The notes: generated from the sequence alone by a model not told the origin. DNA of 64,000 nucleotides from Erythrobacter litoralis (GCF_001719165.1 NZ_CP017057.1:186001-250000); one strand, 5' to 3'; positions 53,094-63,299 are shown, numbered from the stretch's first letter. Numbers and translations are program-made.

Positions 53094-54097
53094 CCCGCTT
53101 GCCCGCCCCCCTTGATCGGGGCTTCCTCCTCCTCTTCCTCGACATCGGACCCTTCCTTGCGGCGCCACGGCTGCCGCATGCCCGGTGCGATCCGGGCGAG
53201 CTCTTCCAGCCGCCGCGCGGCGCGGGTCTCGAGGTTGAGCGTCAGCAGCGGGCGCGGCTGCGAGCGCAGCGCCTGCGGGGTCACGCCGAAGAAATGCTGG
53301 AATTCGCGGATCAGGTGCGACTGGTCGAAGAAGCGCAGCAGGAAATCCTGTTCCTCCTCGCTATCGGAAATGCCGAGCATCTGGCAGGCGAGATCCATCG
53401 CCCGCGCGCGGCGCAGCACGGTGCGCGGCGTCATCCCGAAATCGCGCCGCACGATCCGTTCGACCTGACGCAGGCTGATATCCTGCTCCTCGGCGAAATC
53501 GCCCGGGCTGATATTGGGATCGAGAAAGCTCGCCGCCTCGAAGGCGGTGCTGACCGGGTCCGGCTGTTTGGGGTTTGTTCTTTCGATGAAGGAGCGCATG
53601 CGGCTCTCTGCGATCTCGACCAACTCCTCGATCGAGGCGCTTTCCGGATAGCCGAAACCGGCTCCGTCCCCGACCAGTGCGAATGGATCGGCGCGTTCCA
53701 TCCGGTTCACGAGCGCGGCCGCCTGCCGCTTCAGCAGGCAATCGAGCGCGCCGGGGCGCAGCCCGATATTGACGGTGGTGATCGGTCCGCGGCACCACAG
53801 TTTCATCGCCCGGGCCTGCGGGCCGACCAGCAGCGGTTCGCCCGTGAGCTTCATCGGACCGGCCGGGGTTTCGGCGATCCATTCGCCCGCCAGCAGGACG
53901 CGGGCATAGGCGAGGTCGTTGAACACCGAGCAGGTGACCTCATGGTCGCGCGCGGCATGGATGCGGGTGACGGCGACCCGCCCGATCCACGGCGCGAGAT
54001 CGGTCGCGGGCGCGCGGTTCACCGACAGCGGCATGCCATCCGCCGTCGCGCCTGAACGCGGCTCCAACCCTTCGATCCTGCGACCTTCTTTTCTCAT
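53042..54097 (-). CDS. AraC-family transcriptional regulator
   Basis: This 351-residue regulator has an N-terminal ligand domain (with R-P-G-A-L-D and F-E-A-A-S). The C-terminal double helix-turn-helix shows Q-V-E-R-I-V-R-R-D-F-G-M-T-P as helix-turn-helix 1 and F-F-D-Q-S-H-L-I-R-E-F-Q-H-F-F-G-V-T-P-Q as helix-turn-helix 2, ending in a run of glutamates. ATG 54097 has AGAGGGGG upstream. It diverges from the hisN-like gene over ~196 bp, where its operator would be. Its last codons overlap the 52731 gene tail-to-tail. Confidence 0.82.
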   Translation of the reverse strand: MRKEGRRIEGLEPRSGATADGMPLSVNRAPATDLAPWIGRVAVTRIHAARDHEVTCSVFNDLAYARVLLAGEWIAETPAGPMKLTGEPLLVGPQARAMKLWCRGPITTVNIGLRPGALDCLLKRQAAALVNRMERADPFALVGDGAGFGYPESASIEELVEIAESRMRSFIERTNPKQPDPVSTAFEAASFLDPNISPGDFAEEQDISLRQVERIVRRDFGMTPRTVLRRARAMDLACQMLGISDSEEEQDFLLRFFDQSHLIREFQHFFGVTPQALRSQPRPLLTLNLETRAARRLEELARIAPGMRQPWRRKEGSDVEEEEEEAPIKGGGQAGQPADQRSKARNWWRAT

Positions 54098-54293
54098 ACC
54101 CCCCTCTGATGTCCTGACCCCGGGGGATGAGAACACGGGCGGATGGTATAAACACACGCAAGCCCAAGTAAAAGACTGCAATTGTCCGGATAGTCGTGCC
54201 CAAGAAACCATCGGTCGGGGGATTTCATCCTTCGCGCGACCGGCTAGAGAGGCGCTCGCTTTTGTCTTCACGATTACCCGGGACCGTGCCTCG

Positions 54294-55064
54294 ATGAACT
54301 CAGATGACCTCGCTCTTGCCTTGCGCCTTGCCGATGCCGCCGGGGCCGCGATCCGCCCGCTCTTCCGGGGGCAATGGACCGAGGAGCGCAAGGCCGACCG
54401 CAGCTTCGTGACCGAGGCCGACCGCGCCGCCGAAGCCGCGATGCGCGCCCTGATCGAAAGCCACGCGCCCAGCGACGGCATCATCGGCGAGGAATACGGG
54501 ACGAGGAACGAAGGCGCGGGCCGGCAATGGGTGCTCGATCCGATCGACGGGACGACCAGCTTCATGGCCGGGCGCCCGATCTTCGGCACGCTGATTGCGC
54601 TGCTGCAGGACGGCTGGCCGGTGCTGGGCGTGATCGATCAGCCGATCGCGGGCGAACGCTGGGTCGGCCGGATCGGCGAGGGCACGACCTTCAACGGCAA
54701 GCCGGTCCGCACCCGCCCCTGCCGCGAGCTGTCGGACGCAGTGCTCGGCACCACGACCCCGCACCAGTTCGCCGGCAATGATGTCGATGCCTTCATGGGC
54801 GTCGCCAAGGCGGTGGCGGAGCGCAAGATCATCTACGGCGGCGACTGCTACAATTACGGCCTCGTCGCCTCGGGCCATGTCGACCTCGTGATCGAGGCGA
54901 ACCTCAAACTTCACGATTTCGCCGCGCTGGTCCCCGTGGTCGAAGGCGCGGGCGGCACGATGAGCGACTGGCAGGGCAACCCGCTCGACGCACAATCCGA
55001 TGGCCGAGTTATCGCGCTGGGCGACCCGGCGCGGCTCGACGACGTACTGGAGGCGATGGGCTAG
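54294..55064 (+). CDS. hisN: Inositol-monophosphatase-family phosphatase, HisN-type histidinol-phosphatase
   Basis: This 256-residue member of the IMPase superfamily has I-I-G-E-E-Y-G as metal site 1, V-L-D-P-I-D-G-T-T-S-F as metal site 2, and Y-G-G-D-C-Y-N-Y-G-L as the C-terminal metal motif. The L-H-D-F-A-A-L-V-P-V-V sequence is typical of HisN proteins, which supply the histidinol-phosphatase step in alphaproteobacteria. A general inositol or nucleotide phosphatase role cannot be excluded. ATG 54294 aligns with the family; longer open frame upstream is in the divergent promoter region. Confidence 0.85.
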   Translation: MNSDDLALALRLADAAGAAIRPLFRGQWTEERKADRSFVTEADRAAEAAMRALIESHAPSDGIIGEEYGTRNEGAGRQWVLDPIDGTTSFMAGRPIFGTLIALLQDGWPVLGVIDQPIAGERWVGRIGEGTTFNGKPVRTRPCRELSDAVLGTTTPHQFAGNDVDAFMGVAKAVAERKIIYGGDCYNYGLVASGHVDLVIEANLKLHDFAALVPVVEGAGGTMSDWQGNPLDAQSDGRVIALGDPARLDDVLEAMG

Positions 55065-55098
55065 GGCACCTTGCGCCGCTTCGCCCGTTGACGCTCCC

Positions 55099-55872
55099 AT
55101 GGAAAAGACAATCGCGATCACAGGGGCGGGGCAGGGCATTGGCCGGGCTTCGACTCTCCATTTCCTCGACAAGGGCTGGCGCGTCGCCGCGCTCGACATC
55201 GATGCCGCGGCGCTCGCCGAACTGGTCGGGGCCGCTACGCCGAAACGGCTGATGACCCTGCCCTGCGATGTCGGATCGGAACGCGAGGTCGCGATCGCAT
55301 TCGAGGCGATCGGATCGTGGACCAGCAAGGCCCCGCTTGCGGCGCTCGTCAACAACGCCGCCATCGCCAATCCCTATTGCGGGCCGCTCGAGGATGTCGA
55401 CCTTGCCGACTGGCGGGCATGGCTCGACGCGAGCCTCACCGCCGCATTTCTGTGTTCGCGCGCGGCGCTGCCGCTGCTGCGCGAGGCCGAAAGGCAGACC
55501 GGCGAGGCGGCGAACATCGTCAACATCTCGTCCACCCGCAGCGTCATGAGTGAACCCGAAAGCTTCGCCTATGCCGCCTCGAAAGGCGGGATCGACGCGC
55601 TGACCCACGCCATGGCGGTCTCGCTCGGGCCGCAAGTGCGCGTGAACGCGGTCCGCCCCGGCTGGATCGAGACACGCGACTGGCAAAAGGAAAGCGAGCG
55701 GCAGGAGGTCGAACACCGCGAGACGGACAAGGGCCAGCACCCCGCCGGGCGCGTCGGCACGCCGCAGGACATTGCCGAGGCGGTGGAGTATTTCCTCGGC
55801 GCGGGCTTCGTGACCGGACAGCACCTCAATGTCGATGGCGGGATGACGGTGAAGATGATCTACGAGGACTAG
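55099..55872 (+). CDS. Short-chain dehydrogenase/reductase (SDR)
   Basis: This 257-residue classical SDR has T-G-A-G-Q-G-I-G at the N-terminus, L-V-N-N-A-A-I-A in the middle, and the catalytic Ser (N-I-S-S-T) with Y-A-A-S-K. The C-terminal V-D-G-G-M follows V-T-G-Q-H-L. ATG 55099 matches the family start. It is downstream of hisN and two bases before the GGCT-like gene, so these probably form one transcription unit. The substrate is unknown. Confidence 0.88.
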   Translation: MEKTIAITGAGQGIGRASTLHFLDKGWRVAALDIDAAALAELVGAATPKRLMTLPCDVGSEREVAIAFEAIGSWTSKAPLAALVNNAAIANPYCGPLEDVDLADWRAWLDASLTAAFLCSRAALPLLREAERQTGEAANIVNISSTRSVMSEPESFAYAASKGGIDALTHAMAVSLGPQVRVNAVRPGWIETRDWQKESERQEVEHRETDKGQHPAGRVGTPQDIAEAVEYFLGAGFVTGQHLNVDGGMTVKMIYED

Positions 55873-55874
55873 GC

Positions 55875-56279
55875 ATGCATCTCTTCTTCTATGGCGTGCT
55901 GCGCGAAGGCGTGGGCGACTGGCCGTTCCTTGCCGGGCTCGGCATGGGGTCGCAGGCGAGCGTGCAGGGTGCGCTCTTCGCGATTCCCGATGCCGGCGGC
56001 TGGTATCCCGCGCTGGTGCTGACCCGCGCAGGCCATGCGGTGAACGTGGTCGGCTCGCTGCACGAGGCGGGCGATGTGGACCTTGCGGTGATCGACGCTT
56101 TCGAGGGGCCGCAATACGAGCGCATGGCCGTGCCCGTCGATGGCTGGGAGGCGGGCGGGAGCGAGGCCTTTGCCTATGTCTGGACCGGCGATCTGCCCGA
56201 CGGCGCAGAGCCCATCCCCCACGGCGATTTCGCGGCCTGGCTGGCCGAGACGGGGCGGCCTGTCTTTGCGGGACAATAG
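55875..56279 (+). CDS. Gamma-glutamylcyclotransferase-like (AIG2/GGCT) protein
   Basis: This 134-residue protein has the GGCT fold signature F-F-Y-G-V-L-R-E-G near the start and an acidic catalytic region I-D-A-F-E-G-P-Q-Y-E-R, whose glutamate is the likely base. F-A-Y-V-W near residue 105 is also typical. Family members release 5-oxoproline from gamma-glutamyl compounds, but many bacterial members are uncharacterised. It starts two bases after the SDR stop. The region after it (56280-56525) has no gene. Confidence 0.85.
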   Translation: MHLFFYGVLREGVGDWPFLAGLGMGSQASVQGALFAIPDAGGWYPALVLTRAGHAVNVVGSLHEAGDVDLAVIDAFEGPQYERMAVPVDGWEAGGSEAFAYVWTGDLPDGAEPIPHGDFAAWLAETGRPVFAGQ

Positions 56280-56405
56280 GGGCTTTCCTACCCGCCCGGC
56301 GCACGTCCTGCTCCGCCCCAGGCCTTCCCGGCGCGCCGTCGTGCGAAAACCGCTCCAGGCGGGACACCCGCGTATGATCGGCGCGAACTATCGCCCCCGA
56401 ATCGC

Positions 56406-56433
56406 TTGCAAACCTGCGCGAAAACGCTATGTG
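56406..56433 (+). promoter_or_regulatory. Candidate promoter of rpmI-rplT
   Basis: TTGCAA (56406-56411) and TATGTG (56428-56433) are 16 bp apart and lie ~95 bp before rpmI, in a gap with no gene. Both match the sigma-70 consensus only in part, so this is a candidate. Confidence 0.35.
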
Positions 56434-56525
56434 GCCCTCCTTCGCCGACACAGATCGTAGGGATCGGCCTGGCCACAAGGGCTGCCAGGGCTGATTCGAT
56501 GTGTCTCTGACATGAGGAGATGAAA

Positions 56526-56729
56526 ATGCCCAAGATGAAGACCAAGAGCGGTGTGAAGAAACGCTTCAAGATCACCGCGACCGGCAAGATCAAGCACGGT
56601 GTCGCGGGCAAGCGCCACCGCCTGATCAGCCACAATGCGAAGTATATCCGCCAGAACCGCGGCACCACCCTGCTTTCCGAGGCCGACACAAAGACGGTCA
56701 AGAAGTGGGCGCCCTACGGGCTCGATTGA
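56526..56729 (+). CDS. rpmI: Ribosomal protein bL35
   Basis: This 67-residue ribosomal protein starts M-P-K-M-K-T-K-S-G and contains [10 protein letters not shown] and the R-L-I-S-H-N-A-K family motif. The ATG at 56526 has GAGGAG six bases upstream; a preceding ATG two codons earlier would overlap the Shine-Dalgarno. It is followed by rplT after 23 bp, the usual order. infC is not adjacent. Confidence 0.97.
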   Translation: MPKMKTKSGVKKRFKITATGKIKHGVAGKRHRLISHNAKYIRQNRGTTLLSEADTKTVKKWAPYGLD

Positions 56730-56752
56730 CCGCGAACTAAGGAGATAGAGAT

Positions 56753-57112
56753 ATGCCTCGTATCAAACGCGGCGTGACCACACGCGCCAAGCACAAGCGG
56801 CTCCTCGACCAGGCCAAGGGCTATCGTGGTCGTCGCAAGAACACCATCCGCATCGCGCGCCAGGCGGTCGAGAAGGCCGGCCAGTACGCCTATCGCGACC
56901 GCAAGGTGAAGAAGCGCAATTTCCGCGCCCTGTGGATCCAGCGCATCAACGCCGCCGTGCGCGCCGAAGGGCTGACCTATTCGCAGTTCATGCACGGCGT
57001 GAAGCTTGCCGGGATCGAACTCGACCGCAAGGTGATGGCCGACCTCGCCATGAACGAGGAAGCGGCCTTCAAGGCGATCATCGCCCAGGCCAAGGACGCG
57101 CTTCCCGCCTGA
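56753..57112 (+). CDS. rplT: Ribosomal protein bL20
   Basis: This 119-residue 23S rRNA-binding protein has the typical start [14 protein letters not shown] and the G-Y-R-G-R-R-K-N-T segment. The globular C-terminal half has [25 protein letters not shown] precedes the ATG. A 14-bp hairpin follows 33 bp after the stop. In many bacteria pheS follows directly; here two AraC genes lie between. Confidence 0.97.
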   Translation: MPRIKRGVTTRAKHKRLLDQAKGYRGRRKNTIRIARQAVEKAGQYAYRDRKVKKRNFRALWIQRINAAVRAEGLTYSQFMHGVKLAGIELDRKVMADLAMNEEAAFKAIIAQAKDALPA

Positions 57113-57145
57113 CAGGGCCTCGCCCTGCGACAGCGTTGAACAGGC

Positions 57146-57178
57146 CTCCGCCGCCACGGCATCACCGTGGCGGCGGAG
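57146..57178 (+). terminator. Strong hairpin after rplT
   Basis: CTCCGCCGCCACGG and CCGTGGCGGCGGAG form a perfect 14-bp stem with loop CATCA. No T-run follows, so it may terminate with help or only stabilise the rpmI-rplT 3' end. Confidence 0.6.
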
Positions 57179-57237
57179 CGCTATTCGCGCGTTCGCGCCC
57201 CTTGTAGAATCACGCCATCTACGGCAAGCTCCCAACA

Positions 57238-58152
57238 ATGGGGGAGATTGAACTTGTCGGCGACCCGGCCCGCGCGACCGGTGGCGAAAGGCCGCTGGTC
57301 CTCAGCCGTTTCCATCCGCCGCCCGAGCGTTTCGAGGGCTGCTTCACGACGTTCTACCAGCTCGATCTCGACACCGGCGGTGGCCCGCCGGTCGAGGACT
57401 ATCTCCAGCCCGAATGGGGCAATGTCCGATTCTTCACAGGCGCGCTCCCGGTGGCCGAAATCGGCGCATCGCGGGCCGTGGGCACGCGCTTTACCGCCAC
57501 GGGACCAAGCTCGCGCCCCTGCCGCTTCCGGCTCGGCACCTCGCGCATGTGGGGGATCGGCTTTCTGCCCAAGGGCTGGGCGCGCTACATAGAAACCGAT
57601 GCCTATGATTGCGCCAATGTCGTGTGCGACGGCGAACGGCATCCCGCCTTCGCCCGATTCGCCCCGCTCGCCCGGACCCTGTGCGACCCCGAGGCAAGCC
57701 TCGATGAACAATACGCCGCAATTCTCGAGTGGATGGACGCGCTGATGCGGCCCAGTCGCGACGAGATCAAGATCGTGCGCGTCCACGAAGCGCTGGTGTC
57801 GGGCGAATGCGCCTCGGTCGCCGAGCTCGCCGATGCGGGCGGCATGAGCATCCGCACGCTCGAACGCGTGTGCCGGCGCTATTTCGGCTTCACCCCCAAA
57901 CTGCTGATGCGCCGGCAGCGTTTCATGCGCAGCCTCACCGCCTTCATGCTGTGCGAAGGCTCGCGCTGGACCGAGGCGATGGACCGCGATTATCACGACC
58001 AGGCCCAGTTCAGCCGGGAATTCCGCGAATTCATGACCATGAATCCGAGCGATTACGCGGCGCTCGATCACCCGATCCTCTCGGCCTTCATGGAGGCGCG
58101 GGCCAAGGTCTGGGGAAGCGCGGCACAGACCCTCGACCGGCCCGCGCGCTGA
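57238..58152 (+). CDS. AraC-family transcriptional regulator (paralogue 1)
   Basis: This 304-residue regulator has an N-terminal domain of ~180 residues with Y-L-Q-P-E-W-G-N-V-R-F and G-P-S-S-R-P. The C-terminal AraC helix-turn-helix pair is S-V-A-E-L-A-D-A-G-G-M-S-I-R-T-L-E-R for helix-turn-helix 1 and Y-H-D-Q-A-Q-F-S-R-E-F-R for helix-turn-helix 2, joined by F-G-F-T-P-K-L-L. It has no strong Shine-Dalgarno. The next gene is a clear paralogue with the same architecture, so a tandem duplication is likely. Regulated genes are unknown. Confidence 0.8.
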   Translation: MGEIELVGDPARATGGERPLVLSRFHPPPERFEGCFTTFYQLDLDTGGGPPVEDYLQPEWGNVRFFTGALPVAEIGASRAVGTRFTATGPSSRPCRFRLGTSRMWGIGFLPKGWARYIETDAYDCANVVCDGERHPAFARFAPLARTLCDPEASLDEQYAAILEWMDALMRPSRDEIKIVRVHEALVSGECASVAELADAGGMSIRTLERVCRRYFGFTPKLLMRRQRFMRSLTAFMLCEGSRWTEAMDRDYHDQAQFSREFREFMTMNPSDYAALDHPILSAFMEARAKVWGSAAQTLDRPAR

Positions 58153-58233
58153 TCGCAAAACCTTCGATCCTGGCGGGATTCGCCAATCGGTGCTGCGCTC
58201 CGCCCGCTATGGTTTCTGCCGGAGAAGGGGGGT

Positions 58234-59145
58234 GTGGTGACGCAAGCGAGGACGGGCCCGTGGATCACGGTGCGTCTCGCCCTGCCGCGCAAGGAGCTGC
58301 GGCCGTTCGTGACGACCTATTACTACACCGAGGCGCAATGTTCCGCGCGCGAGCCACTGCTTGAGGACTACCTCCACCCCAAATGGCCGAACCTGCGCTT
58401 CATCCATGCGCAGACTTGCGAAAGCGCGGTCGGCGGGGAGGAATTGCGCGCCGTCCCCTTCTTCGCCGCGACCGGGCCGACCAGCCGCACAGCTCGCTTT
58501 CGCATGGGGTCGGGGCAGATATGGCGCATTGGCCTGATGCCGCTCGGCTGGGCCGCGCTGGTCGAGGCGCGGGCGGGGGACTATGCCGACCGCTTCGTCG
58601 ACGCGCTTGCCGACCGCGCCTTTTCCGCGTTCCACCCGCTTGCCCGCGCGCTCGCGCAGGGCGAGGCCGGTTTTGCTCCGGGGCTGGAACTGATCGAGCA
58701 GCACATGGACCGGATCGTCGCGCGCAGCGCCGCCATCGGCGTTCTTTCAGGCGGGCCGATCCGAGCAGTCAATGCGGCGCTGGTCGATCCTGAAATCGCC
58801 ACGGTCGCGCAGCTGGCCGAACGGGTGGGGATGAACGTGCGCTCGCTCGAACGGCTCACCCGGCGCGCTTTCGGCTTCACGCCCAAGCTGCTGCTGCGCC
58901 GCCAGCGTTTCCTGCGCAGCCTCGCGCAGTTCGTGCTCGACCCCTCGCTCAAATGGCTTGACGCGCTCGATTGCCAATATCACGATCAGGCCCATTTCGT
59001 GCGCGACGTCAAGCGGTTCATGGGCATGAATCCGAGCGAATACGCAAGGCTCGACAAGCCCTTTCTCGCGGCGGCGGCGCGGGCCCGGATGGAGATCGCT
59101 GGTGAGGCGGTGCAGGGGCTCCATCGGCCCCAGGGCGTCGCCTGA
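58234..59145 (+). CDS. AraC-family transcriptional regulator (paralogue 2)
   Basis: This 303-residue regulator is like the gene before it: D-Y-L-H-P-K-W-P-N-L-R-F and G-P-T-S-R in the N-terminal domain, then V-A-Q-L-A-E-R-V-G-M-N-V-R-S-L-E-R, F-G-F-T-P-K-L-L-L-R-R-Q-R-F-L and Y-H-D-Q-A-H-F-V-R-D. Both GTG 58234 and GTG 58237 fit GGAGAAGGGG. It lies 81 bp after the first paralogue on the same strand. The N-terminal halves differ more than the helix-turn-helix halves, suggesting different ligands with similar DNA targets. Confidence 0.8.
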   Translation: MVTQARTGPWITVRLALPRKELRPFVTTYYYTEAQCSAREPLLEDYLHPKWPNLRFIHAQTCESAVGGEELRAVPFFAATGPTSRTARFRMGSGQIWRIGLMPLGWAALVEARAGDYADRFVDALADRAFSAFHPLARALAQGEAGFAPGLELIEQHMDRIVARSAAIGVLSGGPIRAVNAALVDPEIATVAQLAERVGMNVRSLERLTRRAFGFTPKLLLRRQRFLRSLAQFVLDPSLKWLDALDCQYHDQAHFVRDVKRFMGMNPSEYARLDKPFLAAAARARMEIAGEAVQGLHRPQGVA

Positions 59146-59247
59146 AGCCGAAACCGGCGGGGCGGGGGGCAAAGCGCTTTGCATGGCGCGCCATTTGCCG
59201 CTAGCGGACCGGCTCGTTTCCCGAAATTGCCGATCGAAGCCGAATCC

Positions 59248-60375
59248 ATGACCGACCTCACTTCCCGCAAAGACGAAGCGCTGCGCCTGATCCAGGGTGC
59301 AAGCAGCCTCGCCGAGCTCGACGAGCAGCGCGTCGCGGCGCTCGGCAAGAAGGGCTGGGTGAGCCTTGAGCTCAAGAGCCTTGGAGGAATGAGCCCGGAA
59401 GAGCGCCAGGAGGCCGCCCCGGCGATCCAGGCAGTGCGCGGCGAAATCGCCGATGCGATCGCGGCGAAGAAGGACGCGCTCGAACAGGCGGAACTCGAAG
59501 CCCAGCTCGCGAGCGAGACGGTCGACCTCACCCTGCCCGCGCCCGAGTCTCCGCGCGGCAGCATCCATCCGGTCAGCCAGGTGATGGACGAACTCGCGGA
59601 GATCTTCGCCGATCTCGGTTTCGCGGTCGCGACCGGGCCGGAAATCGAGGACGACTGGCACAATTTCACCGCGCTCAACATGGATGAAAGCCACCCTGCG
59701 CGGGCGATGCACGACACGTTCTATTTCCCGGACACGGCGGCGGGCGCGGCATCAGGCAACGAGGCGGCGGACCCGAAAAGAATGCTGCTGCGCACCCACA
59801 CCTCGCCGGTGCAGATCCGCTCGATGGTCGAACAGGGCGCGCCGATCCGCCTCATCGCGCCGGGCCGGGTCTATCGCTCGGACAGCGATGCGACCCACAC
59901 GCCGATGTTCCACCAGGTCGAAGGCCTCGTCATCGACCGCGACATCCATCTCGGCCATCTCAAATGGACGCTCGAGACCTTCTTCAAGGCCTTTTTCGAG
60001 CGCGAGGACATCGTCCTGCGCCTGCGTCCGTCCTATTTCCCGTTCACCGAACCCAGCGTCGAGGTCGATGTCGGCTATTCGAATGAAGGCGGCCGCCGGG
60101 TCGTCGGCGGACATGGCGACGACGACGGCCATGACTGGATGGAACTGGGCGGCAGCGGCATGGTGAACCCACGCGTGCTCGAATTCGCCGGGATCGATCC
60201 GAAGGAATGGCAGGGCTTTGCCTTCGGCCTCGGGATCGACCGGATCGCCATGCTCAAATACGGCATGAACGACCTGCGCGCCTTCTTCGACGGCGATCCG
60301 CGCTGGCTGAAGCATTACGGCTTTTCCCCGTTCGACCAGCCGACGCTGTCCGCGGGCGTGGGGGTGCGGCCATGA
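59248..60375 (+). CDS. pheS: Phenylalanyl-tRNA synthetase alpha subunit
   Basis: This 375-residue catalytic subunit of the heterotetrameric synthetase has a helical N-terminus (coiled-coil tRNA-binding arm) of ~90 residues. It is followed by the class II core with the motif 1 region (H-P-V-S-Q-V-M-D-E), motif 2 ([11 protein letters not shown]) and motif 3 ([12 protein letters not shown]). ATG 59248 matches the family start; the stop overlaps pheT by four bases (ATGA). Confidence 0.96.
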   Translation: MTDLTSRKDEALRLIQGASSLAELDEQRVAALGKKGWVSLELKSLGGMSPEERQEAAPAIQAVRGEIADAIAAKKDALEQAELEAQLASETVDLTLPAPESPRGSIHPVSQVMDELAEIFADLGFAVATGPEIEDDWHNFTALNMDESHPARAMHDTFYFPDTAAGAASGNEAADPKRMLLRTHTSPVQIRSMVEQGAPIRLIAPGRVYRSDSDATHTPMFHQVEGLVIDRDIHLGHLKWTLETFFKAFFEREDIVLRLRPSYFPFTEPSVEVDVGYSNEGGRRVVGGHGDDDGHDWMELGGSGMVNPRVLEFAGIDPKEWQGFAFGLGIDRIAMLKYGMNDLRAFFDGDPRWLKHYGFSPFDQPTLSAGVGVRP

Positions 60376-62813
60376 AGTTCTCGCTGACCTGGCTCAGGGA
60401 CCATCTCGAAACCGACGCCACTTTGGCCGAGATCACCGAGGCGCTGAACGCGATCGGGCTAGAGGTCGAGGGGGTCGAGGACCCGTCCGAAAAGCTCGCG
60501 GGATTTCGCGTCGCGCATGTGCTGACGGCCGAAAAGCACCCCGATGCGGACAAGCTGCAGGTGCTTACCGTCGATGCAGGACCGGACGTCAATGGCGGCA
60601 AGCCGCTGCAGGTGGTGTGCGGCGCGCCCAATGCGCGGGCGGGGATGAAGGGCGTGCTGGGGCTGCCGGGCGCGGTCGTGCCCTCGAACGGCATGGAATT
60701 GCGCAAGGCCGCGATCCGCGGGGTCGAATCGACCGGCATGATGTGTTCGTTGCGCGAACTCGACATCGGCGAATCGCACGAGGGCATCCTCGAACTGCCC
60801 GATGATGCGCCCGCCGGGCATTCCTTCGCCGACTACCAGGGCTCCTCGCCGATCATCGAGGTCGCGGTGACGCCCAACCGGCCCGATTGCATGGGCGTTC
60901 ACGGCATCGCCCGCGACCTCGCCGCGGCGGGGCTGGGCACGCTGAAGCCGATCGCCGTGCCCGAATTCGCAGCATCCGGCGCCTGTCCGGTCGAAATCCG
61001 CACCGACGATGCGCAAGGCTGTCCGGCCTTCTACGGGCGCGTCATCACAGGCGTGAAGAATGGTCCTTCGCCCGACTGGCTGCAGCAGCGACTGAAGAGC
61101 GCGGGCCAGCGGCCGATCTCGCTGCTGGTCGACCTCACCAATTACCTCATGCTGGCCTATGGCCGCCCGGCGCATGCCTATGACTGCGCCAAGCTGCATG
61201 GCGCGGTCCATGCGCGCCGGGCGAAGCCGGGCGAACAGGTGCTGGCGCTGAACGAGAAGACCTACACGCTCGATGACAGCATGGTCGTGATCGCAGACGA
61301 ACGCGAGGTCCACGACATCGCGGGGATCATGGGTGGCGAGAATTCGGGTGTGTCGGACGGCACCACCGACGTGCTGCTCGAAATAGCCTATTTCGATCCG
61401 GCCCGCATCGGCGTCACGGGTCGCAAGCTGGGCCTCGCCTCCGACGCCCGCACGAGGTTCGAGCGGGGGGTGGACCCGGCGTTCCTCGATGAAGGCCTCG
61501 ATCTCCTGACCGGCCTGATCGTCGAACTCGCGGGCGGAGCCGCGAGCGAGGTCGTGCGCGCCGGTTCGCCGCCGTCCGAGCCGAAGGTGGTTGCGTTCGA
61601 TACCGGGCTGACGAAGCGATTGGGCGGTGTCGAGGTGCCCGAGGACGAGCAGCGCCGCATTCTCGAAAGCCTCGATTTCGCGGTCGATGGTGATTGGCAG
61701 GTCACCTGCCCGCTGCGCCGTCACGATATCGAAGGCCCGGTCGACATCGTCGAGGAAATCGTGCGCATTCACGGCCTCGACAAGGTGGAAAGCGTCCCCC
61801 TTCCGCGCGCGGAAGGCGTCGCCCGCCCGACCGCGACCCCGCAGCAGGTGATGGAACGCCGCCTGCGCCGCGCCGCCGCCGCGAGCGGGCTGGACGAAGC
61901 GGTGACGTGGTCGTTCCTCCCCGAGAAGGAGGCGGCTCATTTCGGGCCGGAGGGCGAGACGCTCTGGACGCTCGAAAACCCGATCAGCGAGGACTTGAAG
62001 GTCATGCGCCCCTCGCTTCTTCCCGGCCTGCTGATGTCCGCGAAGCGCAATGCCGATCGCGGCGCGGCCTCGACCCGGCTGTTCGAACTGGGACGACGCT
62101 ATTTCCGCAAAGACGATGGGACCAGCGATGAGCGAGCGACGCTCGGGGTTTTGCTGGCGGGAGAGAAGACCCCGCGCGGCTGGGGGACGGGCAAGGCCGA
62201 GATGTTCGACGCCTTCGACGCCAAGGCCGCGGCGATTGCGCTGCTCGAGGCGGCGGGAGCGCCGACCGGCAATCTCATGGTGATGGGCCCCGATTCCCTT
62301 GGGCCGGGCACGCAGTTCCATCCCGGCCAGTCGGCGACGCTCAGGCTCGGGCCGAAGAACGTGCTTGCCCGATTCGGCATGCTCCATCCGGCGACGCTCA
62401 AGGCGTTCGATCTCGACGGGCCTGTCGCTGCGGTCGAACTGTTCCTCGATGCGATTCCGGCCAGGAAGGCCGCGAAAGGCCCGGTCAGCTTCGCGCGTCC
62501 CAGCTTCACGCCGCCCGCTTTGCAACCGGTCATGCGAGATTTCGCCTTCCTCGTGCCCGAGCCGCTTGCGGCCGGCGATCTGCTTCGCGCGGTGCAGGGC
62601 GCGGACAAGGCGAATATCATCGCCGCGCGGGTGTTCGACCTTTTCACCGGCATTCCGGGTAAGGAGGGGGGCGTGCCCGAGGGCATGAAATCACTCGCGA
62701 TCGAGGTGACGCTCCAGCCGCAGGAAAAGAGCTACAAGGACGCCGAGATCAAGGCGATCGCCGACAAGGTCGTTGCTGCGGCGGCGAAGCTTGGGGCGGA
62801 GCTGAGAGGCTAG
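60372..62813 (+). CDS. pheT: Phenylalanyl-tRNA synthetase beta subunit
   Basis: This 813-residue subunit completes the synthetase. It starts M-K-F-S-L-T-W-L-R and has a tRNA-binding/EMAP-like domain (~40-150; H-P-D-A-D-K-L-Q and C-G-A-P-N-A-R). The B3/4 editing domain lies around 210-390 with A-H-A-Y-D, then a B5 region, a catalytic-like core and the C-terminal anticodon-binding (ferredoxin-fold) domain. ATG overlaps the pheS stop. Confidence 0.96.
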   Translation: MKFSLTWLRDHLETDATLAEITEALNAIGLEVEGVEDPSEKLAGFRVAHVLTAEKHPDADKLQVLTVDAGPDVNGGKPLQVVCGAPNARAGMKGVLGLPGAVVPSNGMELRKAAIRGVESTGMMCSLRELDIGESHEGILELPDDAPAGHSFADYQGSSPIIEVAVTPNRPDCMGVHGIARDLAAAGLGTLKPIAVPEFAASGACPVEIRTDDAQGCPAFYGRVITGVKNGPSPDWLQQRLKSAGQRPISLLVDLTNYLMLAYGRPAHAYDCAKLHGAVHARRAKPGEQVLALNEKTYTLDDSMVVIADEREVHDIAGIMGGENSGVSDGTTDVLLEIAYFDPARIGVTGRKLGLASDARTRFERGVDPAFLDEGLDLLTGLIVELAGGAASEVVRAGSPPSEPKVVAFDTGLTKRLGGVEVPEDEQRRILESLDFAVDGDWQVTCPLRRHDIEGPVDIVEEIVRIHGLDKVESVPLPRAEGVARPTATPQQVMERRLRRAAAASGLDEAVTWSFLPEKEAAHFGPEGETLWTLENPISEDLKVMRPSLLPGLLMSAKRNADRGAASTRLFELGRRYFRKDDGTSDERATLGVLLAGEKTPRGWGTGKAEMFDAFDAKAAAIALLEAAGAPTGNLMVMGPDSLGPGTQFHPGQSATLRLGPKNVLARFGMLHPATLKAFDLDGPVAAVELFLDAIPARKAAKGPVSFARPSFTPPALQPVMRDFAFLVPEPLAAGDLLRAVQGADKANIIAARVFDLFTGIPGKEGGVPEGMKSLAIEVTLQPQEKSYKDAEIKAIADKVVAAAAKLGAELRG

Positions 62814-62822
62814 GGCGCGCTT

Positions 62823-63221
62823 TCAGCGCTGGTCGTCCGCGTCCTCCTCGTTCTCGTCCGCGTCCTCAGCCAGCTGCTCTTTGAGTTCGGCCATCTGGCT
62901 GCTCATCCGCTCGAACTGTTTCTGCTGCGCCTGCCGCTTGCGCATGTCGGCTTCGAGCTTGCGCTGGCGCTCGGCGAGGCGTTTTTCGTCGCGGGCGAGT
63001 TTCTGGCGCGCCTTGTCGAGATCCTTCTGTTCACTCCCGATCTGGCGGCGCAGCCTGTCGAGGTCACGCTCGCTCCTTTCGAGGCCGCGCTCCAGCTTTT
63101 CCATCTGTCTTTCCAGCCGTTCGAACTGGCGTTCGGCATCGCGCGCATCCTGCGCTGTGGCTGGAAATCCCAACCCCAGTGCTGCGAGAACCGCACCCGT
63201 GGTAACCAGGCCCTTGCGCAT
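62823..63221 (-). CDS. Secreted coiled-coil protein, unknown function
   Basis: This 132-residue protein has a signal peptide ending A-T-A before Q-D-A. A long heptad-type coiled coil follows (R-Q-F-E-R-L-E-R-Q-M, L-E-R-S-E-R-D-L-D-R-L, then A-E-R-Q-R-K-L-E-A-D), ending in an acidic tail. ATG 63221 is the signal-peptide start; upstream frame belongs to the divergent prfC region. It resembles periplasmic coiled-coil proteins near division or envelope genes, but no family was recognised. It is tail-to-tail with pheT, ten bases apart. Confidence 0.65.
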   Translation of the reverse strand: MRKGLVTTGAVLAALGLGFPATAQDARDAERQFERLERQMEKLERGLERSERDLDRLRRQIGSEQKDLDKARQKLARDEKRLAERQRKLEADMRKRQAQQKQFERMSSQMAELKEQLAEDADENEEDADDQR

Positions 63222-63299
63222 CGCTTTGTCTCCCACCCTTGGCGTCCCCTGCCCCTTCGGCTGTGGACTAGGCGACCATAGCAGCTTATCGGCCCGGCG

